This document shows positions 46,154 through 59,491 of a stretch of 64,000 bases of DNA, piece by piece. The stretch covers positions 65,736-129,735 of the forward strand of contig MUYB01000015.1 in assembly GCA_002015125.1 (NCBI GenBank). The letters run 5' to 3'. The stretch is from [Haemophilus] felis. Lineage in GTDB: Bacteria; Pseudomonadota; Gammaproteobacteria; Enterobacterales; Pasteurellaceae. Position numbers and translations under genes: made by a program. The notes below the pieces were generated by a model. The model had not been told where the DNA came from. It ran no database searches and saw nothing but the letters and a program-made list of their open reading frames with translations. Positions within the stretch are counted from its first letter, which is position 1; each line of letters starts with the position of its first letter.

Positions 46154-46693
46154 TTATTCATCTAAAGTAACTTTGCCGATATAACCTAAGTTACGATGTT
46201 GTTGAGCATAATCAATTCCATATCCCACAACAAATTCATCAGGAATAGCAAAGCCAACCCACTGCACAGACACCTCAACCTCTCGACGAGAAGGTTTATC
46301 TAATAAAGTACAAATAGTCAAAGAAGCAGGCTCTCTTAGATTTAAAATGTCTTTTACTTTTTGTAGGGTGTAACCTGTATCAATTATATCTTCCACAATC
46401 AAAACATGTTCACCGCAAATATCGCCATCAAGATCTTTGCTGATTTTCACATCATGATTCGTTGTCATTCCACTTCCATAGCTAGAAGCGGTCATAAACT
46501 CAATTTCTACGGGCAATTTAATTTCACGCACTAAATCCGCCATAAACATAAAAGAGCCTCTAAGCAAGCCAACGACGATAAGTTTTTCAACTTTTTGTTG
46601 TTGATAATATTGTGTAATTTCATGACCAAGTTGTTGAATCCGAGCTCGAACTTCTACTTCTGAGATTAAAATATCTACATGATGTTTTTTCAT
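46154..46693 (-). CDS. hpt: Hypoxanthine phosphoribosyltransferase
   Basis: Salvages hypoxanthine (and guanine) with PRPP. The 179-aa enzyme has the PRPP loop [18 protein letters not shown] (about 102-119), [16 protein letters not shown] near the start, [12 protein letters not shown] and [16 protein letters not shown]. It precedes gmhA and lies downstream of the candidate small RNA, which ends at its own terminator. Confidence 0.95.
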   Translation of the reverse strand: MKKHHVDILISEVEVRARIQQLGHEITQYYQQQKVEKLIVVGLLRGSFMFMADLVREIKLPVEIEFMTASSYGSGMTTNHDVKISKDLDGDICGEHVLIVEDIIDTGYTLQKVKDILNLREPASLTICTLLDKPSRREVEVSVQWVGFAIPDEFVVGYGIDYAQQHRNLGYIGKVTLDE

Positions 46694-46732
46694 TGAAAAA
46701 CCTTTTAATAGGGAGGGAATTAGGCGCGTATT

Positions 46733-46840
46733 CTACAAAAAAAAGGCTGAAGTTTAAACCTCAGCCTATAAATACCCTAACGAATTTACTTTCTACTCTA
46801 CCTGTTTAGAAAAGGAATAACTACATCTTCCTGAACAGAT
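46733..46840 (-). ncRNA. Candidate Fur-regulated small RNA (HrrF-like)
   Basis: No protein gene occupies the 207-bp gap between hpt and pmbA. A strong promoter (46847-46875) overlaid by a Fur-box-like sequence points at a start near 46840, and a rho-independent hairpin (AGGCTGA/TCAGCCT, 46743-46767) followed by eight T ends the unit near 46733. This gives an RNA of about 107 nt without a ribosome site and open frame. The layout matches RyhB-type iron-responsive RNAs, and H. influenzae is known to make one called HrrF; I cannot confirm identity without alignment. Confidence 0.7.
46735..46767 (-). terminator. Terminator of the candidate small RNA
   Basis: On the minus strand AGGCTGAGGTTTAAAC pairs with a near-complement ending CAGCCT, then TTTTTTTT. 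The T run is the longest in this part of the window. Confidence 0.8.
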
Positions 46841-46846
46841 GTGGCT

Positions 46847-46875
46847 ATATTAGCAAACTCAAAAAACACCGTCAA
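46847..46875 (-). promoter_or_regulatory. Promoter of the candidate small RNA
   Basis: Minus strand: TTGACG (46870-46875), exactly 17 bp, TAATAT (46847-46852). It is one of the best sigma-70 matches in the window and has no protein gene downstream until hpt. Confidence 0.75.
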
Positions 46876-46895
46876 TAATAATTATTATCATTTTC
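46873..46895. promoter_or_regulatory. Fur-box-like sequence
   Basis: AATAATAATTATTATCATTTTC overlaps the -35 box. It resembles the consensus GATAATGATAATCATTATC in its A/T triplet pattern with ATTATCATT intact. Binding of Fe-Fur here would block the promoter. Confidence 0.6.
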
Positions 46896-46900
46896 ATAAA

Positions 46901-48256
46901 TTAATTTCCCGAAATTTTCAGACTCTCTAATAAAATCGAACCTGTTTGAATATTAGAACGATGTTCAATATCATCAGAAACAGCCACAATATTACGCAAC
47001 ATATCTTGTAACTGTCCTGCAATAGTGATTTCTGCCACAGGATATTGAATTTCTCCATGTTCTACCCAAAATCCCGAAGCACCTCGGGAATAATCACCAG
47101 TAACTAAATTTACCGCTTGCCCCATTAAATCAGTAACTAATAAGCCAGTCCCCATTTGCTTAAGTATTGCCTTCAAGCCACCAGTTAAATTTGGTTTTAC
47201 TAACCAGTTATGAATTCCCCCTGCGTGCCCAGTACTTCTCATTCCTAGTTTTTTCGCACTGTAACTAGTCAATAAATATGTTTGTAAAATCCCTTGTTGA
47301 ATAATTTCGCGATCTTGAGTACGCACACCTTCGCTATCAAAGGGAGAAGAGGCAAGACCGCCAATCAAATGCGGTCGTTCGCTAATTTCAAACCAGTTAG
47401 GAAGCACTTGCTTTCCTAAATGGTCAAGTAAAAAGCTTGCTTTGCGATATAGGCTACCGCCGCTAATCGCCGCGGTTAAATGACTAATTAAACCTGTTGC
47501 TACATCATTTAAAAATACGACTGGCACTTGTTGTGTTGCTAACTTGCGAGGATTTAGACGGGCAACCGCTTTTTGAGCACAATGCTCACCTACCCAATTT
47601 GCGCTTTCTAATTTTTGTATATGACGAGAAATACTGTATTCGTAATCACTTTCTAACTGTTCCTGAGCGCTAGCAATAACAGAGCAAGAAAGAGAATAGC
47701 GACTGGATAAATAACTTTGTAACATTCCATAGCTATTACCATATACACGAACGCCGGTGCTAGCATTAAATGCTGCACCTTCGCTATTTACAATACGAGA
47801 ATCATATTCTAGCGCCGACAGTTCTGCCTGTTTCGCCAGTTCTAAAGCCTCCTCAACCTCAATGTTTGCGGGATGATAAAGCCCGAGATCTGGGGCGTTA
47901 AATGCCATTAACTCTTTCTCTGCTAAACCAGCACAAGGATCCTCAGAAGTATATTTAGCTATTGCTAAAGCCGCATCTACAGCACTTTTAATGGCGTTAT
48001 GAGTCAAATCTGACGTTGAAGCATTTCCTTTTCGTTGTCCTACATACACAGAAATACCTAATGCACCGTCGTTATTAAACTCTACATTTTCTACTTCTTG
48101 ATGACGGGCTGAAACAGATAACCCATTCGTTTTTGTTACCGCAACTTCTGCACTAGCGCCCGCTTTCTGAGCCAACTCCAAAGCATAGCTTACGGCATTG
48201 CGTAATTCTTGTTCTTGTTGAGATAACAAAGTAACTTGATCTTGTTGTACATTCAT
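46901..48256 (-). CDS. pmbA: Metalloprotease subunit PmbA/TldE
   Basis: The non-metal partner of TldD; the heterodimer degrades unfolded peptides and matures microcin B17-type peptides and CcdA in E. coli. The 451-aa length matches PmbA (450). Marks: [24 protein letters not shown] (in part [12 protein letters not shown]), [42 protein letters not shown] and [21 protein letters not shown] (in part [15 protein letters not shown]). Divergent from darP. Confidence 0.94.
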   Translation of the reverse strand: MNVQQDQVTLLSQQEQELRNAVSYALELAQKAGASAEVAVTKTNGLSVSARHQEVENVEFNNDGALGISVYVGQRKGNASTSDLTHNAIKSAVDAALAIAKYTSEDPCAGLAEKELMAFNAPDLGLYHPANIEVEEALELAKQAELSALEYDSRIVNSEGAAFNASTGVRVYGNSYGMLQSYLSSRYSLSCSVIASAQEQLESDYEYSISRHIQKLESANWVGEHCAQKAVARLNPRKLATQQVPVVFLNDVATGLISHLTAAISGGSLYRKASFLLDHLGKQVLPNWFEISERPHLIGGLASSPFDSEGVRTQDREIIQQGILQTYLLTSYSAKKLGMRSTGHAGGIHNWLVKPNLTGGLKAILKQMGTGLLVTDLMGQAVNLVTGDYSRGASGFWVEHGEIQYPVAEITIAGQLQDMLRNIVAVSDDIEHRSNIQTGSILLESLKISGN

Positions 48257-48373
48257 TCAATTTATCCTTACAAACGATTTTTGATTATGTAATCAAAGCG
48301 AACGAGGCATTTTATCTCATTTTGTTTTTTCGTGCTAAAATGTCCCCTCGTTTTACAATAAAAAGGACAACTA

Positions 48374-48916
48374 ATGGCGAAACGTGGCAAAAAAAATATT
48401 GATTGGGAAAATTTAGATTGGGATCAAGAACAAGAAGAAATTATTTGGGTAAGCAAAAGCGAAATTAAACGTGATGCAGAGGCGTTAAAGAAGCTAGGTG
48501 AACAGCTTGTTAACTTGACCAAACCTCAACTCGCCAAAATTCCACTAGATGAATCTTTACTTGAGGCCGTCGAATTAGCTCAACGATTACAAAAAGAAGC
48601 GCGTCGTCGCCAATTACAATATATAGGCAAATTGTTACGTAACATTGATGTCGAGCCAATCCAAGAATCCTTAGAAAAGCTAGAAAACAAACATAATCAG
48701 CAACAAGCAATATTGCATCGCCTAGAAAAATTACGCGATAGCCTATTACAGAACGCTGAAATGATTACTCAGGTTTGTAATGACTATCCTAAAGTTGATC
48801 CCCAGCACTTACGCAATCTAATTCGTTGCGCACACAAAGAACAAGAGCAAAACAAACCAGCTAAAGCATATCGAGAAATTTTTCAATATTTAAAGCAAAT
48901 TCATTTTGCAGATTGA
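48374..48916 (+). CDS. darP: Ribosome-associated protein DarP (YjgA)
   Basis: A 180-aa helical protein that binds the 50S subunit and promotes peptidyl transferase maturation. Marks: [35 protein letters not shown] (in part [15 protein letters not shown]), [26 protein letters not shown] (in part [13 protein letters not shown]). Acidic start and long helices are typical. Usually paired with pmbA, as here. Confidence 0.94.
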   Translation: MAKRGKKNIDWENLDWDQEQEEIIWVSKSEIKRDAEALKKLGEQLVNLTKPQLAKIPLDESLLEAVELAQRLQKEARRRQLQYIGKLLRNIDVEPIQESLEKLENKHNQQQAILHRLEKLRDSLLQNAEMITQVCNDYPKVDPQHLRNLIRCAHKEQEQNKPAKAYREIFQYLKQIHFAD

Positions 48917-48963
48917 TCAATTCTATTCTCCTTACCTCAGCTGGATCTGATTTCGAGGTAAAA

Positions 48964-49974
48964 ATGAAAAATAAGAATTTTTATTTTGGGCTTTTTATTA
49001 TTGCCTATTTAACATTTATTGTTGATAACATTGCGACTAGTGAATTTGCGAGGGCATACAAGCTCAGCGCCCTTACGATTGCAATTCTGCTAGGTATTCT
49101 TCTAGGCAATACCGTCTATCCCCTTATCACAAAACATACAGATAAAGGCATCCTATTCGCCAAAGGCCCAATCCTACGTCTAGGCATTATACTTTATGGG
49201 TTCAGACTTACTTTACAAGATATTAATAGTGTTGGTATCAATGCAATTACCACAGATTTAATTATGCTTGTTTCCACATTCCTTATTGCCGTATTTCTTG
49301 GTCAACGTTATCTCAAGATAGACAAGCAAACTGTATATCTTACCGCCGGCGGTTGCAGCATTTGTGGCGCAGCGGCGGTAATGGCAATGGAACCAGTTAC
49401 TAAAGCAGAATCACACAAAGTCTCCGTTGCTGTTGCTGTGGTAGTTATTTTTGGAACATTATCAATGTTTCTCTATCCAGTAGCCTATCCATACTTGCAA
49501 GAGTTTATGAGCGAACATCAATTTGGAATCTATATTGGCTCAACGGTGCACGAAGTAGCACAAGTATATGCTGCGGGAGGAAATATAAGCCCAGTTGTAG
49601 CAGATGTTGCAGTTATTTCAAAAATGATCCGTGTGATGATGCTAGCACCTTTCTTACTCATCTTATCTTGGTTAATATCACGAGGTGAAGTAGATAAACA
49701 AGCAAGAAAAATTAACATTCCATGGTTTGCTTTTCTATTTATTCTTAGCGCATTATTCAATTCTTTATCCTTGCTTCCAGAAAGCTGGGTAGCTTGGATA
49801 ATAAAACTGGATGAGCTACTGTTAATCGCAGCAATGACAGCACTAGGTTTAACTACACAGGCAACCTTCATTAAACAAGCGGGTATAAAACCTATTATTC
49901 TAGGCTTCTTAATTTATATTTGGCTGACGCTAGGTGGCTTCACAGTAAATATGATGATGCAAAGTTGGCTATAA
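48964..49974 (+). CDS. yeiH: YeiH family membrane protein (UPF0324)
   Basis: A 336-aa inner-membrane protein with about ten hydrophobic segments. Family marks: [32 protein letters not shown] (in part [12 protein letters not shown]), [19 protein letters not shown] and [15 protein letters not shown]. Proposed sulfate/sulfonate-type exporter, not proven. I start at ATG 48964 after GAGGT; the frame extends back to a TTG overlapping the darP stop, which lacks a ribosome site. Confidence 0.88.
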   Translation: MKNKNFYFGLFIIAYLTFIVDNIATSEFARAYKLSALTIAILLGILLGNTVYPLITKHTDKGILFAKGPILRLGIILYGFRLTLQDINSVGINAITTDLIMLVSTFLIAVFLGQRYLKIDKQTVYLTAGGCSICGAAAVMAMEPVTKAESHKVSVAVAVVVIFGTLSMFLYPVAYPYLQEFMSEHQFGIYIGSTVHEVAQVYAAGGNISPVVADVAVISKMIRVMMLAPFLLILSWLISRGEVDKQARKINIPWFAFLFILSALFNSLSLLPESWVAWIIKLDELLLIAAMTALGLTTQATFIKQAGIKPIILGFLIYIWLTLGGFTVNMMMQSWL

Positions 49975-49997
49975 CTTCAATCTTAATAGGGGCCAAA

Positions 49998-50474
49998 TTA
50001 TTTTTGTAAATTAATGGCTCCTTGGTAATTTAGCTGTCGCCAAGCTTCATAAACAGTAACCGCCACAGAATTAGATAGATTCATACTTCTGCTATTTTCT
50101 AACATTGGAATTCTCACTTTTCTACTCGCAGATAAAGTATCTAATATCGACATAGGAATTCCCCTACTTTCTGGCCCAAACATTAAATAATCACCAAGTT
50201 CAAATTGCACTTGGCTATGAGCCAATGTCCCTTTAGTTGTTAAAGCAAACAATCTTTTAGGATTCTCAGTTTTCAAGAAATCTTCAAAAGTTTTATGTTT
50301 TTTTATTTCCGCAAACTCATGATAATCCAACCCAGAACGACGTAATTTTTTATCATCCCAAGTAAATCCCAAGGGTTCAATTAGATGCAATCTAAATCCC
50401 GTATTTGCACATAGGCGAATAATATTTCCAGTATTCTGAGGAATTTCTGGTTCATATAAAACAATATCTAACAT
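49998..50474 (-). CDS. trmL: tRNA (cytidine/uridine-34-2'-O)-methyltransferase TrmL
   Basis: Methylates the wobble ribose of tRNA-Leu. The 158-aa SPOUT protein begins [18 protein letters not shown] and contains [18 protein letters not shown] (motif I) and [13 protein letters not shown] with [19 protein letters not shown] (in part [15 protein letters not shown]). Start ATG 50474 is preferred over 50516, which would add 14 unrelated residues. Confidence 0.93.
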   Translation of the reverse strand: MLDIVLYEPEIPQNTGNIIRLCANTGFRLHLIEPLGFTWDDKKLRRSGLDYHEFAEIKKHKTFEDFLKTENPKRLFALTTKGTLAHSQVQFELGDYLMFGPESRGIPMSILDTLSASRKVRIPMLENSRSMNLSNSVAVTVYEAWRQLNYQGAINLQK

Positions 50475-50500
50475 AGCTGGCTCATTAATTAATGATCTAT

Positions 50501-50536
50501 AAAAAACAAAACCCATTAGAAAACTAATGGGTTTTA
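50501..50536 (-). terminator. Terminator of the alpha ribosomal operon
   Basis: AAACCCATTAG (50509-50519) pairs with CTAATGGGTTT (50524-50534), with T runs on the minus strand. It lies 31 bp after rplQ and overlaps the region upstream of trmL. Confidence 0.85.
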
Positions 50537-50566
50537 ATCGTTAAAATTTTTGATTTTTATTCAATA

Positions 50567-50956
50567 TTATTCTGCAGCAACTTCTTCAGCAGCTACTTCT
50601 AGGCGATCCACTAACTCAATATAAGCCATTGGTGCATTATCGCCAGCACGGAAACCACATTTCAAAATACGGGTGTAACCACCTGCACGTTGAGCAAAAC
50701 GTGGACCTAATTCATTGAATAATTTAGCAACAGTTTCAATGTTGCGTGTACGAGCAAAAGCTAAACGGCGATTCGCTACTGTATCAACTTTTGCTAATGT
50801 AATTAACGGTTCAACTACACGACGTAATTCTTTAGCTTTTGGCAATGTAGTCTTGATAATTTCGTGACTAACTAAAACACTTGCCATATTACGGAACATC
50901 GCTTGGCGATGACTGCTATTACGGTTTAGTTGACGACCACTCTTACGATGGCGCAT
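50567..50956 (-). CDS. rplQ: 50S ribosomal protein L17
   Basis: A 129-aa protein near the peptide exit tunnel: [24 protein letters not shown] (in part [18 protein letters not shown]), [42 protein letters not shown] (in part [16 protein letters not shown]). Last gene of the alpha operon. Confidence 0.98.
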   Translation of the reverse strand: MRHRKSGRQLNRNSSHRQAMFRNMASVLVSHEIIKTTLPKAKELRRVVEPLITLAKVDTVANRRLAFARTRNIETVAKLFNELGPRFAQRAGGYTRILKCGFRAGDNAPMAYIELVDRLEVAAEEVAAE

Positions 50957-50996
50957 GATCTTATCCTTCTCAGAAAAATCTTTAACCTATGCCAAA

Positions 50997-51986
50997 TTAG
51001 TCTTCAGCAATACTTGCTGGAGGCCAATTTTCAAGGCGCATACCCAGTGATAAACCACGAGAAGCGAGAACGTCCTTAATTTCAGTAAGAGATTTCTTAC
51101 CAAGATTAGGCGTTTTTAACAACTCAACTTCTGTACGTTGTACTAAATCACCGATATAGTGAATTGTTTCTGCTTTCAAACAGTTAGCAGAACGAACTGT
51201 CAACTCTAAGTCATCAACAGGACGTAACAGAATTGGATCAAATTCTGGTTTTTCTTCCTTAACTTCTGGTTGACGAACATCTCGTAAATCAACGAATGCA
51301 TCGAGTTGCTCTGCTAAAATCGTTGCTGCACGACGAATTGCGTCTTCTGGATCAATGGTACCGTTTGTTTCTAGCTCAATTACTAACTTATCTAAGTCTG
51401 TACGTTGTTCAACACGCGCCGCTTCTACATTATAAGCGATACGATCAACAGGACTATAACAAGCATCTACCAATAAACGACCAATAGGTCTTTCCTCATC
51501 TTGAGAATGCATACGGCTTGAAGCCGGTACATAACCTCTACCGCGTTGTACACGAATACGCATACTGATAGAAGCATTATCATCTGTTAAATGACAAATT
51601 ACATGCTCAGGATTTACAATTTCTACATCACCATCATGGGTAATATCTGCTGCAACAACAGGGCCAATCCCAGATTTATTTAGTGTCAGAAACACATCAT
51701 CTTTGTTCTGAACTTTAACCGCTAAGCCTTTTAAGTTTAGAAGAACCTCAAGAATATCTTCTTGAATTCCTTCTTTACTGCTGTACTCGTGTAATACGCC
51801 ATCAATTTCTACTTCTGTTACCGCACAACCGGGCATAGAAGATAGAAGAATACGACGTAATGCATTACCCAAAGTGTGGCCGAAACCACGCTCTAACGGT
51901 TCTAAGATCACTTTAGCATGAGTTGAGCTTATTTGCTCAATATCTACTAAGCGTGGCTTTAAAAATTCTGTAACAGAACCCTGCAT
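50997..51986 (-). CDS. rpoA: RNA polymerase alpha subunit
   Basis: A 329-aa subunit with the assembly domain (residues 1-235; [20 protein letters not shown]) and the C-terminal domain (about 250-320) that contacts UP elements and activators such as CRP ([32 protein letters not shown]). Same place as in E. coli. Confidence 0.98.
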   Translation of the reverse strand: MQGSVTEFLKPRLVDIEQISSTHAKVILEPLERGFGHTLGNALRRILLSSMPGCAVTEVEIDGVLHEYSSKEGIQEDILEVLLNLKGLAVKVQNKDDVFLTLNKSGIGPVVAADITHDGDVEIVNPEHVICHLTDDNASISMRIRVQRGRGYVPASSRMHSQDEERPIGRLLVDACYSPVDRIAYNVEAARVEQRTDLDKLVIELETNGTIDPEDAIRRAATILAEQLDAFVDLRDVRQPEVKEEKPEFDPILLRPVDDLELTVRSANCLKAETIHYIGDLVQRTEVELLKTPNLGKKSLTEIKDVLASRGLSLGMRLENWPPASIAED

Positions 51987-52018
51987 TTTATCCTCTCTTT
52001 GCTACTAAGCTTTAACTA

Positions 52019-52639
52019 TTATTTAGAGTAAAGCTCAACGATCAGATGTTCGTTAATGTCTGCTGATAAATCAGAACGTTCAGGAACACGTTTGAACACA
52101 CCTTCCATTTTAGCAGCATCAACTTCTAACCATGTTGGTTTTTCTTTTTGTTCTGCTAATTCTAATGACGCTTTAATACGTGCTTGTTTTTTAGATTTCT
52201 CACGAACAGCAACAACATCATTAACTGATACTTGGAATGATGGAATATTAACAACACGACCATTTACAACAATTGCTTTATGGCTCACTAACTGGCGAGC
52301 TTCAGCACGAGTTGCAGCAAAGCCCATGCGATAAACAACGTTATCCAATCGACCTTCCAACAATACTAGTAAGTTTTCACCAGTATTACCTTTTAAGCGA
52401 TTTGCTTCTTTATAATAATTACGGAATTGACGTTCTAAGATACCGTAAATACGACGAACTTTTTGTTTTTCACGTAATTGATTACCATAGTCAGATAAAC
52501 GTGGTTTACGAGCACCATGTTGACCTGGAGCGGTATCAATTTTACATTTTGATTCAATCGCGCGTACACCTGACTTCAGGAATAAGTCAGTGCCTTCACG
52601 ACGGCTTAGCTTGAGCTTAGGACCCAAATATCTTGCCAT
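52019..52639 (-). CDS. rpsD: 30S ribosomal protein S4
   Basis: A 206-aa primary 16S-binding protein and translational repressor of this operon (see the leader at 53405-53505). Marks: [22 protein letters not shown] (in part [16 protein letters not shown]), [22 protein letters not shown] (in part [13 protein letters not shown]), [12 protein letters not shown] and the S4 domain [14 protein letters not shown]. Confidence 0.98.
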   Translation of the reverse strand: MARYLGPKLKLSRREGTDLFLKSGVRAIESKCKIDTAPGQHGARKPRLSDYGNQLREKQKVRRIYGILERQFRNYYKEANRLKGNTGENLLVLLEGRLDNVVYRMGFAATRAEARQLVSHKAIVVNGRVVNIPSFQVSVNDVVAVREKSKKQARIKASLELAEQKEKPTWLEVDAAKMEGVFKRVPERSDLSADINEHLIVELYSK

Positions 52640-52668
52640 TTTCTTTCTCCAACTATCCTATAACGCCA

Positions 52669-53064
<396 letters not shown>

Positions 53065-53073
53065 TTACCCCGA

Positions 53074-53430
53074 CTATTTTTTGATCGGCTTACGAGGACC
53101 CTTACGGGTGCGCGCATTAGTTTTAGTACGTTGACCACGTACCGGTAAACTACGACGATGGCGTAAACCACGATAACATCCTAAGTCTAATAGACGTTTG
53201 ATGTTTAGTGTTACTTCACGACGTAAGTCACCCTCAACGGTAAATTTACCAACTTCGTCACGCAGTTTGTCAATCTGCTCTTCAGACAATTCGCTGATCT
53301 TAACATCTTCAGCAATACCCGTAGCTGCACAAATAGCTTGCGCACGAGTTTTACCGATACCATAAATTGCAGTTAAAGCGATTACAGTGTGTTTATGATC
53401 AGGAATGTTAATGCCTGCAATACGGGCCAC
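53074..53430 (-). CDS. rpsM: 30S ribosomal protein S13
   Basis: A 118-aa head protein contacting tRNA and L5: [25 protein letters not shown] (in part [13 protein letters not shown]), the basic tail [26 protein letters not shown] (in part [18 protein letters not shown]). It starts with GTG, as in E. coli, within the S4-regulated leader. Confidence 0.98.
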   Translation of the reverse strand: MARIAGINIPDHKHTVIALTAIYGIGKTRAQAICAATGIAEDVKISELSEEQIDKLRDEVGKFTVEGDLRREVTLNIKRLLDLGCYRGLRHRRSLPVRGQRTKTNARTRKGPRKPIKK

Positions 53431-53505
53431 TATGCACTCCTATTATTTTAACTAATTTGATCCTCTGATCTTGAAAAGCCCGTTTTCAGGATACTCAAAC
53501 AGAGA
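53405..53505 (-). promoter_or_regulatory. Alpha operon translational control leader (S4 pseudoknot)
   Basis: The minus-strand sequence upstream of and into rpsM contains GAGTATCCTGAAAACGGGCT and ATAGGAGTGCATAGTGGCCC, segments nearly identical to the E. coli alpha-operon leader that folds as a nested pseudoknot and binds S4. The GTG start lies inside it. S4 (rpsD) is two genes downstream. Confidence 0.85.
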
Positions 53506-53522
53506 ATCAAGGACATAAATGA

Positions 53523-53545
53523 GCTGAGCAGTATAACTACTCAGC
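53523..53545 (-). terminator. Hairpin between rpmJ and rpsM
   Basis: GCTGAG and CTCAGC arms (extended GCTGAGTAG/CTGCTCAGC with one mismatch) form a stem without a T run. It sits at the boundary of the spc and alpha operons and may process or stabilise the transcript. Confidence 0.45.
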
Positions 53546-53570
53546 CGATTCTTTGCAAGAAAAATTATAA

Positions 53571-53684
53571 CTAACCTTGACGTTGTTTATGTTTAGGATC
53601 GCTACAAAGTACACGAACGATACCTTCACGCTTAACAACTTTACAGTTACGACATAATTTCTTAACGGACGCACGAACTTTCAT
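53571..53684 (-). CDS. rpmJ: 50S ribosomal protein L36
   Basis: A 37-aa gene: [19 protein letters not shown] then [18 protein letters not shown]. The C-x2-C ... C-x4-H zinc site is present, so this is the zinc-binding (C+) form. It is the last gene of the spc operon, after secY, in the ancestral position. Confidence 0.97.
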   Translation of the reverse strand: MKVRASVKKLCRNCKVVKREGIVRVLCSDPKHKQRQG

Positions 53685-53712
53685 TGCTTATCCCTTTTTT
53701 ATTTATTGGACA

Positions 53713-55038
53713 TTACTGCCCTAAACCTTTAAGGTTTGCTTTTTTCAACGCAGATTCATATTTAGTTGACATTAAATGACTCTGAACCTGAGCGATGAAA
53801 TCCATGATTACTACTACAACAATTAAGAGAGATGTACCACCAAAATAGAACTGTACATTCCATGCTGAAGTCATAACGTAAGGAACTAAACAAACAAATG
53901 TTATATACAACCCACCAATTAAGGTAAGACGAGTCATAATTTTATCTATATAACGTGATGTTTGTTCACCTGGTCTAATTCCTGGTATAAATGCACCAGA
54001 TTTTTTCAAATTATCCGCTGTATCACGAGGATTATATTGCATTGCGGTATAGAAAAAACTAAAGAAAATAATTGCTACTGCATAAACAAGGAGATATAAC
54101 GGTTGGCCTGGATGTAACAACATTGAAATATCCGTTAACCACTCCAAACTAGAACCTTCACCTAACATCTGAGTTAAGGTTGCAGGAAATAATATTATAC
54201 TTGAAGCAAAGATTGCGGGAATAACACCAGCCATATTAACTTTTAATGGCAAATGTGTTGAATGACCACCTAAAATCTGACGCCCTTGTTGACGTTTAGC
54301 ATATTCAACTTTAATTCTTCTTTGTCCTCTTTCAACAAAGACAACAAAATATGTTACAGCAAAAACAATAGCTGCGATCAATAAGAGAACTAATAGATGC
54401 ATTTGCCCTTGACGAGCCTGCTCAATAGTTTGACCAATTGCGGCAGGTAATCCTGCAACAATACCAGCAAAAATAATTAAAGAAATACCGTTTCCTACAC
54501 CGCGCTCTGTAATTTGCTCACCTAACCACATCAAGAACATAGTTCCAGTAACCAAACTAATAACTGCGGTGAAATAAAAACCAAAGCCTAAGTTAGGTAC
54601 TAGTCCAGGTAACATGTTTGGTAAACCAGTAGCAATACCTGTAGCCTGTAATGTTGCAAGAACTAAAGTAGAGTAACGAGTATATTTACTAATTTTACGT
54701 CTACCAGATTCACCTTCTTTCTTTAATTCTGCTAACGCAGGATGTACCGTGGTCAATAATTGAATGATAATTGATGCCGAAATATAGGGCATGATACCTA
54801 ATGCAAAAATCGACGCACGACTCAGAGCACCACCAGAAAACATGTTAAACATATCAATGATGGTGCCTTTTTGCTGCTCAAGTAACTGAGCTAAAACAGC
54901 TACATCAATACCAGGAACAGGAATAAAAGAACCAATACGGAAAACTATAAGTGCAATCAAAACAAATAATAATCTGCTTCTTAATTCACTCGTACCGCTT
55001 TGAGTACTTCTTGCTTGATAACCTGGTTGCTTAGCCAT
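53713..55038 (-). CDS. secY: Protein translocase subunit SecY
   Basis: The channel of the Sec translocon, inner membrane. The 441-aa protein has ten hydrophobic helices; marks: [20 protein letters not shown] (in part [12 protein letters not shown]), [37 protein letters not shown] (in part [11 protein letters not shown]), [23 protein letters not shown] (in part [13 protein letters not shown]) and [14 protein letters not shown]. Between rplO and rpmJ. Confidence 0.98.
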   Translation of the reverse strand: MAKQPGYQARSTQSGTSELRSRLLFVLIALIVFRIGSFIPVPGIDVAVLAQLLEQQKGTIIDMFNMFSGGALSRASIFALGIMPYISASIIIQLLTTVHPALAELKKEGESGRRKISKYTRYSTLVLATLQATGIATGLPNMLPGLVPNLGFGFYFTAVISLVTGTMFLMWLGEQITERGVGNGISLIIFAGIVAGLPAAIGQTIEQARQGQMHLLVLLLIAAIVFAVTYFVVFVERGQRRIKVEYAKRQQGRQILGGHSTHLPLKVNMAGVIPAIFASSIILFPATLTQMLGEGSSLEWLTDISMLLHPGQPLYLLVYAVAIIFFSFFYTAMQYNPRDTADNLKKSGAFIPGIRPGEQTSRYIDKIMTRLTLIGGLYITFVCLVPYVMTSAWNVQFYFGGTSLLIVVVVIMDFIAQVQSHLMSTKYESALKKANLKGLGQ

Positions 55039-55041
55039 TTA

Positions 55042-55476
55042 TTATTCCTCAACTGAACCGCCAGTAGCTTCAATAGCTGCTTTAGCACCCTTAGTTACAC
55101 GTAAACCACGAACTACTACTGCAGTTTTCACTTCGCCAGCTAAAATAACTTTAGCAAATTGAATATCTTTAGTTAGTATGTTAGCTACTTTTAACGATTC
55201 TAAAGTTACAACATTACCTTCAACTTTACTTAACTCATTTAAACGAACCTCTGCTGTTACAGCAGCTTTCATTGAAGTAAAGCCAAATTTTGGTAAACGA
55301 CGGTATAAAGGCATTTGACCACCCTCAAAACCACGACGAACGCCGCCGCCAGTACGAGATTTTTGACCTTTATGACCACGACCACCAGTTTTACCTAAAC
55401 CAGAACCGATACCGCGACCTAAGCGTTTAGCACTATGTTTAGCGCCTTCAGCTGGAGATAGAGTATTTAAACGCAT
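55042..55476 (-). CDS. rplO: 50S ribosomal protein L15
   Basis: A 144-aa protein: [39 protein letters not shown] (in part [17 protein letters not shown]), [17 protein letters not shown]. The Gly/Arg-rich N-terminus threads into the 50S core. It ends 3 bp before secY. Confidence 0.98.
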   Translation of the reverse strand: MRLNTLSPAEGAKHSAKRLGRGIGSGLGKTGGRGHKGQKSRTGGGVRRGFEGGQMPLYRRLPKFGFTSMKAAVTAEVRLNELSKVEGNVVTLESLKVANILTKDIQFAKVILAGEVKTAVVVRGLRVTKGAKAAIEATGGSVEE

Positions 55477-55480
55477 CTTA

Positions 55481-55660
55481 TTACTCCTCTACTTTAACCA
55501 TATATGAAACTTGGTTAATCATACCACGCACTGCAGGAGTATCAATTAACTCTACAGTATGATGCATACGACGAAGCCCAAGACCACGTAATGTAGACTT
55601 ATGTTTTGGTAAACGAGCAATAGAACTACGAACCTGAGTTACTTTAATAGTTTTAGCCAT
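55481..55660 (-). CDS. rpmD: 50S ribosomal protein L30
   Basis: A 59-aa protein: [44 protein letters not shown] (in part [15 protein letters not shown]). ATG 55660 (MAKTIKV) is used; the longer frame to 55666 overlaps the rpsE end. Confidence 0.97.
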   Translation of the reverse strand: MAKTIKVTQVRSSIARLPKHKSTLRGLGLRRMHHTVELIDTPAVRGMINQVSYMVKVEE

Positions 55661-55666
55661 TATCAA

Positions 55667-56167
<501 letters not shown>

Positions 56168-56182
56168 CTAAAATTACCTCTA

Positions 56183-56536
56183 TTAGAACTGTAGACCAGC
56201 TTCACGGGCAGCGTCCGCTAAAGTTTGGACACGACCATGATATTTAAAACCAGAACGATCAAAAGCGACGTCTTTAACACCTTTCGCTAATGCTCTTTCT
56301 GCAACAACCTTACCAACCACTGCTGCTGCATCTTTATTTCCGGTATATTTCACTTGCTCACTAATTGCTTTTTCAACAGTTGAAGCAGCGGCAAGAACTT
56401 CTGAACCGTTTGGTGCAATCACTTGCGCATAAATATGACGAGGAGTACGGTGAATAACTAAACGAGTTACTCCTTGTTCTCTCATCATATGACGTGCGCG
56501 AGCTGCACGACGGATACGAGCTGATTTCTTATCCAT
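56183..56536 (-). CDS. rplR: 50S ribosomal protein L18
   Basis: A 117-aa 5S rRNA-binding protein: [46 protein letters not shown] (in part [13 protein letters not shown]), [24 protein letters not shown] (in part [12 protein letters not shown]). Confidence 0.98.
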   Translation of the reverse strand: MDKKSARIRRAARARHMMREQGVTRLVIHRTPRHIYAQVIAPNGSEVLAAASTVEKAISEQVKYTGNKDAAAVVGKVVAERALAKGVKDVAFDRSGFKYHGRVQTLADAAREAGLQF

Positions 56537-56549
56537 AGTGTTACCTTAA

Positions 56550-57083
56550 TTATTTTTTCTTAGCCTCTTTGATACGCACAACTTCATCAGCGTAGCGTAC
56601 CCCTTTACCTTTGTAAGGTTCAGGACGGCGATAAGCACGAATATCTGCAGCAACTTGACCAATCAACTGTTTATCAATCCCTTTCAATACAATCTCTGTT
56701 TGAGATGGACATTCAGCTGTAATACCTGCTGGTAAAGTATGCTCTACAGGGTGAGAGAAGCCTAAGCTTAAAGCAATAGCATTGCCTTTAACTTGCGCTC
56801 TATAACCAACACCCACCAATTGTAACTTCTTAGTGAAGCCTTCAGTAACACCGATAACCATTGAGTTAACTAACGCACGAGCAGTTCCTGCTTGAGCGTC
56901 CGCCCCTACGATGTTCTCACGTGGAGAGAAAGTCAATTCGTTATTATCTTGTTTAACTTCAACTGCGTTATGAATGGTACGAGATAACTCGCCATTTTTT
57001 CCTTTAATTGTTAGTAGCTGACCGTTAAGTTTTACCTCAACTCCGGCAGGAATACTAACAGGTGCTTTTGCAACACGAGACAT
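56550..57083 (-). CDS. rplF: 50S ribosomal protein L6
   Basis: A 177-aa two-domain protein near the factor site: [50 protein letters not shown] and the C-terminal [19 protein letters not shown] (in part [14 protein letters not shown]). Confidence 0.98.
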   Translation of the reverse strand: MSRVAKAPVSIPAGVEVKLNGQLLTIKGKNGELSRTIHNAVEVKQDNNELTFSPRENIVGADAQAGTARALVNSMVIGVTEGFTKKLQLVGVGYRAQVKGNAIALSLGFSHPVEHTLPAGITAECPSQTEIVLKGIDKQLIGQVAADIRAYRRPEPYKGKGVRYADEVVRIKEAKKK

Positions 57084-57098
57084 TTTCCTACCTCTCTA

Positions 57099-57491
57099 TT
57101 AAGCTACGTAACAGATAATCTCACCGCCTAAGCCCTCTTGACGAGCTTTACGGTCAGTCATCACACCTTTAGATGTAGAAACTACAGCAACACCTAAACC
57201 ACCCATTACTTTTGGTAATTCATCTTTACGTTTATAAATACGTAAACCTGGGCGGCTAACACGTTGAATGCTTTCTACAACTGGTTTGCCTTGGAAATAC
57301 TTTAATGTGATTTCCAACTCTGGTTTAACACCATCTAAAACTTTTACGCTTTCGATATAACCTTCTTCCGCTAACACATTGGCGATTGCCACTTTTAGCT
57401 TGGATGAAGGCATACTGACTGCAACTTTATTCGCAGCTTGACCATTGCGAATACGAGTCAGCATATCTGCGATTGGATCTTGCATACTCAT
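57099..57491 (-). CDS. rpsH: 30S ribosomal protein S8
   Basis: A 130-aa protein: [41 protein letters not shown] (in part [17 protein letters not shown]), [21 protein letters not shown] (in part [15 protein letters not shown]). I start at ATG 57491; the frame to 57518 adds nine residues lacking in the family. In E. coli S8 represses spc translation at the rplE start. Confidence 0.97.
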   Translation of the reverse strand: MSMQDPIADMLTRIRNGQAANKVAVSMPSSKLKVAIANVLAEEGYIESVKVLDGVKPELEITLKYFQGKPVVESIQRVSRPGLRIYKRKDELPKVMGGLGVAVVSTSKGVMTDRKARQEGLGGEIICYVA

Positions 57492-57527
57492 TGTATTTTT
57501 TCTCCGATTCCAAAACAAAGTGGTAAA

Positions 57528-58713
<1,186 letters not shown>

Positions 58714-58725
58714 GATCACTTCTCC

Positions 58726-59109
<384 letters not shown>

Positions 59110-59170
59110 CTAAAATTAATAAAAACCCTTTCGGGACGAGCCTATTTGCATATGCAAAAATAGGGCAGGG

Positions 59171-59200
59171 ATTATATCGCAAAGTACGTTTATAACGCAA
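59171..59200 (-). promoter_or_regulatory. spc operon promoter
   Basis: Minus strand: TTGCGT (59195-59200), 18 bp, perfect TATAAT (59171-59176), then CCCTGCCC. Start would be near 59164, leaving a leader of about 65 nt that holds a TTTGCATATGCAAA palindrome (hairpin) and CCCGAAAGGG followed by five T, an attenuator-like element. The spc operon therefore does not depend on S10 read-through. Confidence 0.75.
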
Positions 59201-59355
59201 GTTTATTTTTATGAAATGTTGGGCTGGAATGTTGTTATGTGAAATTATTCTCAAACAGGTTATTTACGTTTTTAATTTGTATTTAATTGATGTTTAAGGT
59301 CTCTACATGAAGAAAAACGCTATTTTTTCTGTTTTTGAAGATTGTTTTTCAGAAA

Positions 59356-59371
59356 TGTTAACTTGATCACA
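59356..59371. promoter_or_regulatory. Candidate CRP site upstream of the sialidase
   Basis: TGTTAACTTGATCACA matches TGTGA-N6-TCACA with one mismatch, 115-130 bp before the sialidase start region. The rest of the 388-bp gap (59098-59485) holds the spc leader and promoter, A/T-rich DNA and no other gene. Confidence 0.45.
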
Positions 59372-59491
59372 GTTTTCTTTTTCATTTTGTGGTTTGATAA
59401 AAGAGTGAAAAGCAGTCTGAACCATTATCGGGGCTGTTTCATCATCAATCAAAACCTTGACGATTTTTTATTCAGGAGCACAATTATGAAA

